Source: Lota lota
Taxonomy: Eukaryota; Chordata; Actinopteri; Gadiformes; Lotidae
DNA: 64,000 bases
Reading direction: 5' to 3'
NCBI GenBank assembly: GCA_026745465.1
Contig: JACYXH010000205.1
Span: 944,501-1,008,500 of the forward strand
Below the pieces are notes generated by a model, which saw only the letters and a program-made list of their open reading frames with translations, had not been told where the DNA came from and did no database searches. Below, one piece after another: positions 13,884-26,445 of the stretch. Each line of letters starts with the position of its first letter. The stretch's first letter is position 1. Position numbers and translations under genes: made by a program.

Positions 13884-14996
13884 GCTGGGATTACTCTCAG
13901 TTACTGCGGGTCAACTCGAGTCAGACTCAAATAAACTTTGGCGGCTGTAACAAACTTATAGCCGCCGCCTACCAGCTGAATGACAGACGATTGTCCAGTC
14001 AAATCACAAAATTCGCTGCTTTGGCCAATGAAAAATGGGTGGACGATGACGGAGTAGAGAGCCCGACAGGACAGGCCCAATGTTCTATAAATTAAAGGTT
14101 GACACATCTGAATGTATTATTTATATTGTGAAACATTTCGTAGGCATTGACAAAAGTGAGTAATTAATCAATACTAAAAGTCACAAAAATACTAAAACGA
14201 TTTGAATAATAATTTGTTTTTAATAATGTTGTGCTATGGAAGTACATTGGTTTGCTGGTAACATAATGAACCATTCCTGTCTTGCTTGAAGCACGTTATA
14301 CGTATATTACAAACAGTGCACCTAAAATGAACCTACTAAAGTAATTGTGTGTTATTACGGTACCTACGCTTTGGCTGAATAACTGAATGATAATTGTGTT
14401 ACTGTGAAACTTATACTTATCATGTAACTACCTGCAAGCAAGTGTGCAACAATTGAAGATTCATTTCACAATGTACACATTTAATAGGATAGTCAAAGCC
14501 TTCTATTTGGATGCACTATTCTCCTTGTTACACTAATCCACCTACAGGATGTTGTGTTTCTTAAGATGTTGTTGAATTGATGAGGTGACTCAGTGCCTCT
14601 AATTATGTTTCCTAAATGGAATATATCCACTCAATCTGTATTACACATTGGTGAGTCATGTCTCTGTGGGAGGAAACAATACATCCCTTCACTTCACAGT
14701 GTTTGACCTAATTAATGATGGCATAGACAACAATTATGATTTAAATATATTCTAAACACTCATGAGCCTAATTGTTACACCTGTTGTATCACAGTAAAAC
14801 AATAACGGTTGATACATATTCAAAACACTATACAATACTTAAATTCCTGAAAAAAGCAAATTTGGGCCACGTTTAAAACAGCTTAATACTTAGAAAATGT
14901 GCGTTATAGTTGAATATAACAGTGACCTTTGTGATATATGATACATTGTAATCGTAACCATAACCACACATACAGAGACTGTATATGGATGCACTT
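13884..14996. other. COX5B promoter and DNAJC12 3' region
   Basis: No coding exon is supported. The right-hand part should hold the DNAJC12 3' UTR (AT-rich), the left-hand part the COX5B promoter, which contains several GC-rich inverted CCAAT-type motifs (ATTGG near 13980-14040 on either strand). Open frames here lack family resemblance. Confidence 0.4.
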
Positions 14997-16243
14997 TTAG
15001 ATTTCATAATTCCTAAATTTCTGAAGCAGAGTAGATGGGGAGTCTGAGGCCCATCGGAAGCGTCGGTGGTCACCTGGACAACGATGTAGAAAAGGTATTT
15101 ACAGTTTGAAGTTTTACATATTAATTAAAAAAAACATTGTCTGACACAACTGTTAAGATATGAATGTTTAAACTGATGATAAGCAATTAAGGGCCTACAC
15201 AATCAATTATACGGCACGTATGACATAAAGTTTGTGTAGGCCTATTTACCAAAGAATGGCACTGCGTCATGGGAGTCTTCTGGTGTATTTTGGCCAACAG
15301 GGATGTCTTCTGCTTGGGAGTTCATTGCAAATTCAGCTTTTGCCTCTTCCAACATAGGTTCCTTTTTAGCTCTCATGGCCCAGTGCATTGACTGACAAAG
15401 GGGGTTTAAAAGGGGTGTGAAACAAGGTCTCTATTTGATACAGAGTGTTTGTGGGGTGCTGTGTTGGAGGTGCTTACCGTTTTTACAGAGTCTTTCAAGG
15501 CTTGCCAGTCGTGGAATGAAATATTAACTCCACTTCGTTTCCAAAGGTCGTATTTTTTTCTTTTGCTTTCATTGCATAAAACCTCTTTAGCTTCCTGCAG
15601 CTTTTGAAAATCTGCAACTTAAATGTTTATTTTCACACAACAAAAAATTAGGACGTTATAGCAGTATTATGTACAGTATTGGCCTATATGTTTTTGCACA
15701 TGGGTGCTCCTAAGCATGCACGTTACTTAGTTCATTCTTAATTTTCTTTCATTAAAATAGACAGACAGATCCAAAGTGTACCTTGCGCAATATAGTTTTT
15801 GACTTAAACGAAAAATGTCGTCATACCAGCTTTGGGGTTCTCTGGCTGTTTGTCGGGATGGCAGGTCAAGGCTCGGATTTTGTATTCGTTGGTTATTTGT
15901 TCGGTCTGTAGTACATTTTTGGTAAAGACACACATTGGAACCGATTTTAATCACGTCCACCCTTTACACAAACCCTATCAACAAGTGTAGTACTGGCTAA
16001 GGCTATCAACCGAACCAATGATGAAACCGCACGAATAATAAACAGGCTATCACTGCTGATAATACGTTTTTTCTGGGCTACTTTACCTTTAATCTTATTT
16101 TAATCTGTGAGAAATGTTTAAACATTTCCAGGAAATAGACTGGGCCTTGTGCCACCAGAACTTACCGAAGATAATTCATCACAACCCAATAACCCGTAGT
16201 AATCCTCCAAGTCCTCTCGTTTACAGTTCAAAACGGCCTCCAT
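14997..16243 (-). CDS. dnajc12: DNAJC12, J-domain co-chaperone
   Basis: HSP70 co-chaperone known to act on aromatic amino-acid hydroxylases. Minus-strand exons: 16166-16243, 15827-15905, 15478-15611, 15250-15391, 14997-15073, totalling 510 nt (169 aa; human 198). The start MEAVLNCKREDLEDYYGLLG opens the J domain. Helix II and the HPD motif are in exon 2 (KIRALTCHPDKQPENPK). Helix III and the C-terminal part of the domain are in exon 3 (FQKLQEAKEVLCNES, SFHDWQALKDSVKT). Exon 4 (SMHWAMRAKKEPMLEE) and the conserved C-terminal end RFRWASD...LLQKFRNYEI complete the match. The acidic middle region is shorter than in human. It is divergent from SIRT1. Confidence 0.95.
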
Positions 16244-16829
16244 AAAATGCACTGAATATGGCTAAACTCGGCCAATGTTTGTATAAAAGCAAGAATTTAC
16301 TACTTTGAGATCGCAGCTCAACGGCAGCTGGCTGCTACTGTTCGCTGTTGCTTCTGTTTACTGATGGCCAACGCATCAGGTGGTCTCACTTTTCCTCGCG
16401 TGCAAGGCTACGAAGATGAGTCATGATGTCAATTCTGACATCACGAAACGACTAGCACAATATAAACAACAATATTCAGCGGTTATAAAAAAATAAAGAA
16501 AAAAAGCGAACGATGTCTTAGTATATTTGCAAGATCTCTGCACAGTTGCCTTGCTGTTTTCTGAAAGGCATGTAACTGGCTGGGTAGTAATACAATGCCG
16601 TATGTTCTGCATCGTTAGATATTGGCTATTTCCACCCCCCCAAAAAAAATCACCACATGACACATTTTGTTATGGTTTGACGTCATCGACGTACTGAGGT
16701 GGACCCTGAGCGGCAGCTATTGGTGGAGAGTCAGTCACGTGGGCCATGCAAATCACCCAGCTGTCGAGCGTAGAAGAATTTTGTTCCCCTCCACCACCAC
16801 ACGGCTCTCCGCGGCGACACGGGCTGAAG
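16244..16829. promoter_or_regulatory. Shared DNAJC12/SIRT1 divergent promoter with CRE, E-box and AP-1 motifs
   Basis: Only 586 bases separate the two start codons. Visible motifs: AP-1 consensus TGAGTCA (16417-16423); an 8-bp inverted pair TGATGTCA-ATTC-TGACATCA (16424-16443); a perfect palindromic CRE TGACGTCA (16678-16685); an inverted CCAAT box (ATTGG near 16719); and a CACGTG E-box (16736-16741). No TATA box is seen near the SIRT1 start. CREB control of mammalian SIRT1 is established; use of these particular sites is inference. Confidence 0.6.
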
Positions 16830-19800
16830 ATGGCGGACGGAGAGAACATTCTCGGCAGCGCCTGCGCCAGCGCCGCTGATACAGAGGAGCCCACTGCAAA
16901 AAAGTCCAAAATCAACATGATTCCAAACTATGGATTCAAAGTGGCCGAGAGCGAACACATATCCTGCGTGTTGGAGGCGACAGGAAGCTGGGGGGCGATG
17001 GTGAATTCCGTGCAGCAGCAGCCAGCAGAGAAGGAGGTTGAGCCGGTGATGGCGGTAGAGCAGGCCCCAGTAGCACTAGGTGGAGACAATGGGGTCGCAC
17101 TGCTGATCCTGGAGCCGGACAAAACAGACGTGAAACCAGACGAGAATTGTGCGCCCGGGATCGTCGCAGAGACCCCAGGTACGCAGTGTGCGTGGGGTCG
17201 TGTATTAGCCCATGTGTGCTGCTGTCCTTGTTGTCTACGTAACTTATTCTTTTAACTTGCCGGTGAGGCAGCTAGCTTCTGAATAGCTAACATGGCTAGC
17301 AGGCTAACATAGTAAACTACCAGTGTGTGAGACTGTAAGAGTTGCGCAAGGGTTATTGGCTATTGTGCTGTTCCAAGTAATTTGTCTAATGTAGATAGGC
17401 GGCCAGCATTGATGCCTCCTCTGACATAACCGGTGTGGTTTGGAGCTTTTCTCTTTCAATGATTTTTGTGGGAGTCGTAACCATGGTTGTTAACACTTCT
17501 GAGGTTGGAAGTAACATTTGTGATATTGTTGGCACCAACCGTATTTGCATGATCTATCTTTAAATGATTTAAGACATAACGGATGGTCTTTTGAAAGCGG
17601 TGATGTTACCGGCCATTACTCTAACGACTCTGCTTTGCGTCAGATGTTCTTGGTCTTCCCTCCAACGGATTAGGCGACTCACCAGAAGACGATGACAGGT
17701 CTTCACACGCAAGTTCCAGCGACTGGACACCTCAACCTCAAATAGGTAGGTAGTCCCATTTAATACAAACGGTTATTAATAACACAAAAATAAAAACTGT
17801 TAACTTGAAGTATTGGTCTACAGCTGGTGTCATGTTGTCTTAACCAGGTTCCTACAGTTTCATTCAGCAACACATAATGAGAGAGACGGATCCTAGGACC
17901 ATTCTGAAGGACCTGCTTCCAGAGACCACGCTCCCGCCCGACCTGGATGACATGACGTTGTGGCAGATCATCATAAACATCTCAGAGCCGCCAAAAAGAA
18001 AGAAGCGAAAGGATATTAACACGCTAGAGGATGTGGCCAGGCTTCTCCATGAAAGTAAAAAGATCCTTGTGTTGACCGGTGCTGGGGTATGTATTGGCAT
18101 TTACATGTCACTGTTGTTTTCCTCTTGTACTATCTACCTAAATGTATGGTGCTGTCATGACACTTTGTCAGATTAACGTTTATATCTTTCTTCTAGGTGT
18201 CTGTGTCGTGTGGAATTCCAGACTTCCGCTCCCGCGATGGTATTTATGCAAGGCTTGCTGTGGACTTCCCCGATCTTCCAGACCCTCAATCCATGTTTGA
18301 CATTGAATACTTTCGAAGAGATCCGCGACCCTTCTTTAAGTTTGCCAAGGTTTGTCGACCATGTTGCTACCATTGCAAGCTTCAATTCTCATTCTCATTA
18401 CATTTGACTGGTGTGATGATGACCACAATCATTTTTTGTCTGCAATGTTATAACTATAGCTTCATGCTTTCACGTCATGTGTCCATTGCAGGAGATCTAC
18501 CCCGGTCAGTTCCAGCCATCACCCTGTCACAAATTCATATCCATGCTGGATAAGCAGGGGAAGCTTTTGCGCAATTACACGCAGAACATTGACACACTGG
18601 AACAAGTGGCGGGTGTACAAAGGATTATTCAGTGCCATGGTAAATTGCCTTTGAGATTGACCCCAGTCGATTGCACAACAACGCAATACAGTGATGTGGC
18701 CCCGTAACAAATAAGCCTGTTTTTCCTGCAGGATCATTTGCAACGGCATCCTGTCTGGTCTGTAAACACTCAGTTGACTGTGAGGCTATCCGAGAAGACA
18801 TCTTCAACCAGGTATCTCTTACAAACAAAAATCAGTCATAGTGCAGTTATTCAAATTAACTAACAGTGTCAATATAAACTAATATGATGGTAACTCTAGA
18901 ATCACAATTTATTTTATTTATCCCCACACATTTTGATCATTGTCACATTTTCGATATTCATCCAAATACTGTTCCACAATTATAATTTGGTCACAATACA
19001 AATATCTGATGCAAACATATTTTAAGAGGTGCGTTGACCATACCTATATAATTCTGGATTCCTTTAAGAGTTTCACCAATAAACAGATAAATTCCTCTTG
19101 CAGGTTGTTCCTCGGTGTCCACATTGTCCAGATATCCCCTTAGCAATCATGAAACCAGACATTGTCTTCTTCGGAGAGAATCTTCCAGAATTATTCCACA
19201 GAGCCATGAAACAAGACAAGGACGAAGTGGACCTCTTGATAGTCATCGGCTCCTCACTTAAAGTTCGACCGGTTGCTCTTATCCCAAGTATGTTTGCCAA
19301 ATGAATGTTATGTTTTTTTGTAGCATCCTTACCATAGCCCATCATGTGTTGTCCTTGGGCCTGTCCAAGCTTACCTCTGACTGCTCTTACCGCTTTCCCC
19401 GTGTATCCGCATCCAGACTCCATCCCTCATGACGTGCCACAGATCCTGATCAACCGGGAGCAGCTCCCTCACCTGAAATTCGACGTGGAGCTGCTTGGAG
19501 ACTGTGACGTCATCGTCAATGAGCTCTGCCACCGGCTGGGCGGCGACTTTGAGCAGCTGTGCGACCACACCTTAAGACTCAATGAGATCACAGAGAAGCC
19601 GCCGCGGTTACCGGACGCGGCAGCGGAGACTGTGACGACGACCTCCGATTCGGGCGAGACAACGCAGGAGGAGACTGCTCGGGGCGTCGCACGCTCGGCA
19701 GTCACGCCGGCCACGCCTTCAGAGGAGACAGCGGGGGAGACGGTCGCGGAAGCCCACGGCACCACCGACCGCATACTCCCAGAGCCGTGTTCGGCGGCAG

Positions 19801-20437
19801 CACAACCCCTTGAGGACGCCACACCGGCCGCAGAGTCTTCTGAGGCCCCAACGGAGGACATGCCAAAGGAAGAGGCAGCCGAGGCCAAACGCCGGGACTC
19901 GAACCTGGATCTTCGTAGAAGATGCTGGATGAGTCGACTCAACAGAAGCCCTATTAGCAAGCGCCTTGAGAGTAAGCGTGAGATTGTGACATTATCCCCG
20001 TACTTGATGTGGAATATACTGCCATATTGTTACCAAATGAATGAGTATGTAAATGCATTGTGATGCATTTGGTATCTTTCCCGTACGCCACGTTCTGAAC
20101 CCGTCTATCGTTCTTGTCGCTTGTTTTCCCCCCAGCGTGCCAGTACCTATTTCAAGCACCAAATCACTACATCTTCCATGGCGCGGAGGTCTACTCCGAC
20201 TCGGAGGACGAGACGTCGAGCTCCTGCGAGAGCGACAGCGAGGACTCCAGCTGCAGTGCCGACGGCCTGGAGGACAGCACCGGCGAGGAGGAGGCCGGCG
20301 CGCTGACCCTCGACGGCGAGCCGGGCCTCAGAGACACGAGACCGCACTACACACTAGCCAACGAGAGCACGACGAAAGCGCAGACGGACAATGCTTGTGA
20401 AAGCAACATTCAGAGCTCCACACACCTGGAAGTGTAA
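16830..20437 (+). CDS. sirt1: SIRT1, NAD-dependent protein deacetylase
   Basis: Class I sirtuin that removes acetyl groups from histones, p53, PGC-1alpha and others using NAD. Exons: 16830-17178, 17644-17745, 17848-18086, 18197-18349, 18492-18639, 18732-18811, 19104-19287, 19417-19971, 20136-20437 (2112 nt, 703 aa; human 747). The start [11 protein letters not shown] is the only ATG followed by a sirtuin-like frame; the in-frame upstream extension has no such resemblance. Catalytic core: [20 protein letters not shown] (about 228-247), TQNID, catalytic His in QCHG (about 330), zinc Cys in CLVC (338, 341) and CPHC (362, 365), FFGENLPE and [13 protein letters not shown]. The C-terminal activity segment is kept ([20 protein letters not shown]), followed by an acidic serine-rich tail. 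Exon 8 carries a Glu/Thr/Ala-rich linker with no clear homologue. The N-terminus is shorter than in mammals. Confidence 0.98.
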
Positions 20438-21939
20438 AAACTGCCCAGTCCACAAAGCACTAGTCTTCTTTTCTTCTTCCTCCTTTCTTTTTTGTAACTT
20501 TTTTTTTTTATAGACTCATCAACCTTACTTCAAATTTTCGTAAAATTTAGTTTGAACGACAGTTTTTAGTGAATTTGTTCTTGTTTTTTTTGTGCCCAGT
20601 TTGGTCACATATGTTGTCTTAAGGCTCATACTGTGGACTACTTGGTAACGGATGCAGTAGTTCATCTCATCTATGGTGTGTGTTGGTGTGCCCTTGGCGG
20701 GACAAACAAAAACCATTGCGAAAGTAGAATAAGCTTAAATTCAATTGCAAACTCGACATGCAGCCCAGAGTACAGAGTGAAACAAACCACATCAAAATCA
20801 ATCCACAATGTGCCATTTTCTGTGTTTTCTGCAATTGCATCTCGTTTTTGGACATGACACAAGGAAACGTTCTAAGCCTGCTGCCTGTGAGATAGTAGGT
20901 ACTATGAGTTTAAGACCCCGGATGTGAATCATCTCCAGATAGCTTAACTTGAATGCGTTGTCTTAAACTGCAATACAGTCAAACATGGCCCTGGTGTAAA
21001 ATACAGATTTTCAATCTAAAACCAAAGAACACTTCCTCAGCCTTTTAAGTTATACATTATTTCTGTGTTTAACCTGTCATTTACGCCTTGCGGGGAGGGG
21101 TGGGGGGGACGGGACTATAACGGTTTCTTTTTTTCTGACGTGGCAGCTACTTTTTACGGTCAAGCCTCTTATTTTTATACTCTTTAACATGAGACATACT
21201 CAAAGAGTAGGTGACATTTTAATCTTTAAGAAACTCAAACCATCTTGTAATAAGTACAAGGACTATGGAATGTCACAGGTTTTGATGCCCTTTTCACTTT
21301 TGATAAAGCAGAAAGGTAAATTGTTCTATAAGATGCGGGATCCTGCTTCCTGCAATATTCAGTATTGTTACTGGGTCGATGATATTTGAACCTGTCTGTT
21401 TTGAATACATGTCTACATCAACATAATTTACCTGCCATTTTATTTAAATATATATATTTTTTGTTTACGGTTCAAGGGAATACATTTTGTTCTACATATT
21501 AGAGCTGTTCATTATGTCTAATTGGGTTTATTATAATTATTATATAAGTAAAAAGCCTCTTTAAACACTGATTACGCATTTCCTTTCATATGCACCTTGC
21601 CATCATACTTATATCCATAATTTACATAAATACATTGCGTTATATACTTTCAAAACACACCCATAGACTCTTGTAGTTCTTTATAAATGAACGTGACTGT
21701 TATATGGGCCGTGTGGTACAGTCAAGTCAATGTGTAAAGAACTACAACGTATACGGAACTACATCACCCTATTTTCTCGGTTAGGTGCATTTTTGCGACA
21801 CGTCGCAAAGAATCCGACAGCCACAAAAGGCAACAACACAAGCAAGGAGGAAGAAGAACACAGCACTTTCTTTTTCATAGTGTGATTTCCAATTTGACGG
21901 AATATATATGTCAGGTTTAACATAAGATTAATTACAAAC
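20438..21939 (+). other. SIRT1 3' UTR and CACUL1 promoter interval
   Basis: No coding exon is supported. The left part is AT-rich with T runs (20470-20520) as expected of a SIRT1 3' UTR, and the end near 21850-21939 is presumably the CACUL1 5' leader. There is a G-rich run at about 21090-21112. Confidence 0.45.
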
Positions 21940-24886
21940 ATGGAGTCCATGGAAGAAGACAGGTTTGAAGTAAGTAATGATCATAATCACAACTATTGTG
22001 CGCCCGGTGGGGATGTCCACACAGACACTAGGAAGAGCCAGTTGACAGATGTAACGTCATCGTTCCCTCAGCCTTTACCTTACTTACCTGCCCGTGGAGT
22101 GCGAGAAACACCAGAGAGTAGAGAAAAGAAATATCCGAAGGCCACAAGCAACTCGCAGTTAATGGACTCGGACTCGAGCAGCGAAGGTAGTGAAGTGTGC
22201 GAGTCAGACATCCCAGCTTCGGCCGCTTCTGGTGCAGGCAAAATGAGCACCAACTCTACCTCAAAGTTTCGTAAGTTTGCATCAGAGGGGCATATCCACT
22301 GATCCATAATGTACCCTTTCAACTGTCTAAACTACCAGTTAGTCAGATACGTGTCAACCCTCATGTTGCCTATTCTACACATATGATACACACGTTACCT
22401 TGGTGTCTTGACCTAAATCAGCAAAATGTTACCTATCATATCCTTTTCAGTATTAAATGCTATGGCGGTAGACGATTACCGCAAAAACCACTGGCCAAAT
22501 CTGGAGAAGGCCATTGATCTGCTGCTGATCCAAAAGCCAACAGACCACATCTCCATCTCTTATGCACAGATATACAGGTGAGATATTGAATACACTTAAC
22601 ACTCAAAGGGTTATGATGTTTATTGGCCAAACAATAAAGCTGTGGTATAAATTGACTAAAAACAATCAAAGCATTGTATTGATTTTTCTGTCATCTATAT
22701 GCATCAATGTGATGGGAGTATTTATTTGAAACAATTAAGTCAATCAGTAGAGCTTTCATGTTAGTTGCTGGTATTTCATATTTATATGTATCTCTATTGG
22801 CATTATTATCAAGCCCACTATATATCTCATTTGATTGTGATCAGTAACCAATTTCCTTAATTTTTTCTTGTAGTTACGTCTACAAGTGTGTGTGTCAGCA
22901 GCATTCTGAGCTTCTGTACAAGGATTTGACACAGAAAATCATTACTCATCTGAATCAGGTCTCCTCACGTCTAGAAGTAAGGAATAAATATACATAGAGC
23001 CAAATGTATTGGAATATGTTACTTCATAATTCGTAATTAATTCATGTCTACGTCTTCACCTCCAGGCAAGTCGACCTGAGGACTTCATAGAGAACTTCAA
23101 CCTTGCCTTGAGCCAATACACAGCATCTCTACAATGCATCGTTCCAGTATTTATGTACATGGTATGCATCACTTCAAGCAGATAGTATCAGTATCTATGT
23201 ACATGGTATGCAAAATGGTTAACCCTTCACCCTAAGGGAACCTTTTTGTTACTACTTAAATTGCAAAGTGTATTCATCAACATTTGCACTGCCACAGGTC
23301 TTGTGAGGATTATCCTGCAATTCACCATTATTCTTTCCCATGTGATTCTCTAAGAACAAGTTCTACATTGAGGCAAAGTTAAACAGGGACCTGGGAGAGG
23401 AGCTGATGAAGTGGTTTGCTGACTATGTTGCAGAAAAACATTTGAAGACCCTGATGCGTGAGTAGTATAGCTCATGACGTTTTCTTTAGTTTAGCTTGCA
23501 GTCTTGGACACACTCTTGGTTATCTTTCTTGATCTGTATCTGCAAACGGTTAAGAACTTTTCGTTCTGGTTTGGCATGTAACGCTTATAGATTTGTACAT
23601 ATGTATTTGTCTTACCCAGCTCTTCTCACAAGAGCCCATTCCATGCCCTTTCAAGTCCAACCGTCAACCATGGCCAATGTGGTTAAGGGCCTCTACAGTC
23701 TCAGACCAGGTAGGATGCACTGCTGAAGGAAACTCATCGATGGGTTTTTAAGGCTTTATAGAGCTGTATGGCACTTATACATGTAAGATATAAGACCGAT
23801 GCAGTTACATGTTTTTTAAATTGCCATTACCTACCATATTACTTTTTAGAACCTTTTTCAATGTTATTGCCAACATTTCTTTCAATAATATGTGCAATAT
23901 TATTTTATATTTTACTTGTCTATTTTAGTTTACTTATTTTAATACATTGTTTTTATTCTTATGTTGTTGTAATTCTTTTGAACAAGCAATCTCTGGCACA
24001 ATAATTTCCTTAGGAATTACCAGTCCAAATATTCGGGCCAAATGAACAATGAAAAGGTTTTTTAGACCATCATAAAGTAAAAAAAGGGTATATTTGCCAA
24101 TCACAGCAGACACTTGATACATGTGTGTACAATAAACTGCCTCTACTTCTTTAATTTGGGATATTGCATGTCCCTAATACATGGTATTAGTGATGTCAAA
24201 CGTCCCTAATACATGGTGTCAGGGACATACATGATATACATGAGCTGCATGTCTCTAATACTAGTCTCTATACTAGCAAGCCAAAGTGACAGTTCAACTT
24301 ATACAGGTCATAAAGGTGTCATCAATGTATATTCCTTCTCCAGAGTGGGCCCAGTTAGCCCCAGCCCTCTTCTCTGGATTCATTCCCCAAATCCAGCCTC
24401 CAGCCGTGGTGTCCCAGCTGCCTCACTACGCTGCCCACGACCAGAAGCTGCAGCTGGAGCTTTCCATGAACGGCTTCCCACGGTGAGTGTCTGGAGGCGC
24501 TGGTGTGTAGCTACTAGCCCTGTTTGGTTTAATGCTTTACCACAAGCGCCAATCACAGGAAGTACACATTTTGTATTGAAAAAGAGCCTCTAGTTACATA
24601 ATGTCTCTATCTGTAAGGTGTTATTTTTAACATAAGGAAGTTGCAGGTGATAGACTTCAGCTCAGTTTTCCCATTTTATAAAAGGATGCCAAACACTCAA
24701 ACTCAAACCATATTATTGCAATCAAAAAATTAAACATCTTAGAAGATATTATGGTGCTATATGGCTCTTTCTCTCTACAAGTTATGAGACATGTGCCCTT
24801 TCACATTTTAGATAAATAGACTCATCTTCTCGTTTTCACTTCCCAGTGGCGACCAGTCTCGCAAGCGGGCCAGTGAGGACTCCTAA
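21940..24886 (+). CDS. cacul1: CACUL1, CDK2-associated cullin-domain protein
   Basis: Cullin-homology protein reported to bind CDK2 and promote G1-S progression. Exons: 21940-22270, 22451-22577, 22874-22976, 23066-23161, 23355-23457, 23620-23709, 24344-24482, 24847-24886, all phases consistent, 1029 nt and 342 aa (human 369). Exon 1 is a low-complexity Ser/Asp-rich N-terminus ([11 protein letters not shown]). From exon 2 the match is strong: [89 protein letters not shown] and the end [12 protein letters not shown]. Exon 1 ends phase 1 (KF|L). The C-terminus is shorter than the human one. The donor of exon 4 has a near-copy 44 bases downstream. Confidence 0.96.
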
Positions 24887-25760
24887 CACTGAGAGGCCGA
24901 ATCAGTGGCGTGAGAATTAAAAACACAATCTGCACAGTGTGCTCCTGTGTCCATGACGGGAAACTGACTCATTGTAGGTACATACATGTGTCAGCATTGT
25001 GTTATGTCCATTTGCCAGGAACCTAAGCCCACACAGTGACTGTGAACAACACAAAGTATAGGGAGGTTGCTATCTTGAACACAAATAAAATGTTCACGTA
25101 CAAACCTTCCGGGAGAACCTCCAAAAGTGAACTCCATGCAAACGTAGTCATATTTAGGATACACACAAACTGTAGTCGTGTGTTGGGAACTACTGTGCAT
25201 GCTGGGGTGGATTTTGCCCTGCTCTTTTGTTGTTGTTCATTTGGAGTAGTGCCTTCCATGTCTGTCTTTTGAATTAGGTCTCAAAACGTAGGGTGACTTG
25301 ATGGTATGTCTTAAATTCAATTGGGTTTGATCTGTGTAGGTTTTCCATTAAACACCCTGATAATGACTCTTAACTGCAGCTAGAAAGATCGCTACTAAGA
25401 CTATTTTTTCAAAATACTACTCAATATTGTTCATTCGTAATAATAGTTTTGTACAAATTGAAAGTGATTATTCTTCCTTTACCGTACATAACAACATTAC
25501 TGCTAATGCGGACTTACAGAATGGGTCATATCAAGCTTATTCCATTGACATTTGAGTGCTGTTTTGTGTGTAGACCAATTATGTTTTGTGGCAAAAAAAG
25601 ACTGTGGCAAAAATAAGGAAGCTGCAGAGTTAGTGGCTGCACATTGACTGCTGATAATTTCACCTCACAATCTTGGTTAAACCCTTATCCAGGCAAATCC
25701 CAAAGACTATCTCACAGTGTGACACTGGCATTCATGTGATACTGGTGTTCTCCTGGTCAC

Positions 25761-25787
25761 TGACTGGCTACACTGTGTAGCCAGTCA
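25761..25787. repeat. Perfect 13-bp inverted repeat with one-base loop
   Basis: TGACTGGCTACAC, one T, then GTGTAGCCAGTCA. If CACUL1 transcripts reach the poly(A) signal at 26440 this forms a hairpin in their 3' UTR. Confidence 0.9.
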
Positions 25788-26020
25788 CATGTTACTGAGC
25801 TGTTTTCAAACTAACAGGATCTGATGGCGTGGGCCAGTCTTCTCATCGAGCAGAACTGAGTTGGAAACTAATTGTAAAAGCTACTAACAATTGGCTTTAT
25901 TCACCTTGCCAACTAACCAGTTGGTATAGAGGCTGTCCCATCAGGTGCCAGACAGATTTGGCAATTGGCAGAAATGTATTCTTACTATCCAGGTTACCTT
26001 TCTGTGTTGCTCCACAATAA

Positions 26021-26166
<146 letters not shown>

Positions 26167-26439
26167 ATATTTTGACTCTGCTTTGTTGTGCTTGCACATG
26201 CAGTGATTGTTTAACACGCTAGTAAAGCATTGTAAATAGACTGTGCATGGCAGACAGCATACCATAGCTGCTGCTTCAGATCCATTTGGCCAGCTTGTTT
26301 ACATGTTTACTGTTTTTCGTTTACACTGTTTTAGGTGTAATTGATTGGATGCTCAGGTTGGCTGTATATTGTTTGATTCATTCTGTGGAAATTGGAGATT
26401 GTTTTTGAAGTTTTCTTGTGTACAGGTTGTTTCACAAAT

Positions 26440-26445
26440 AATAAA
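26440..26445 (+). terminator. Candidate CACUL1 poly(A) signal AATAAA
   Basis: Canonical AATAAA 1.55 kb beyond the CACUL1 stop. Earlier signals are possible, so the assignment is tentative. Confidence 0.35.

Noticed and set aside
24146..24270. Repeated GTCCCTAATACATGG segments that might be a mobile-element end
   Set aside because: Only two or three short copies without inverted ends or flank duplication; treated as local slippage in a CACUL1 intron.
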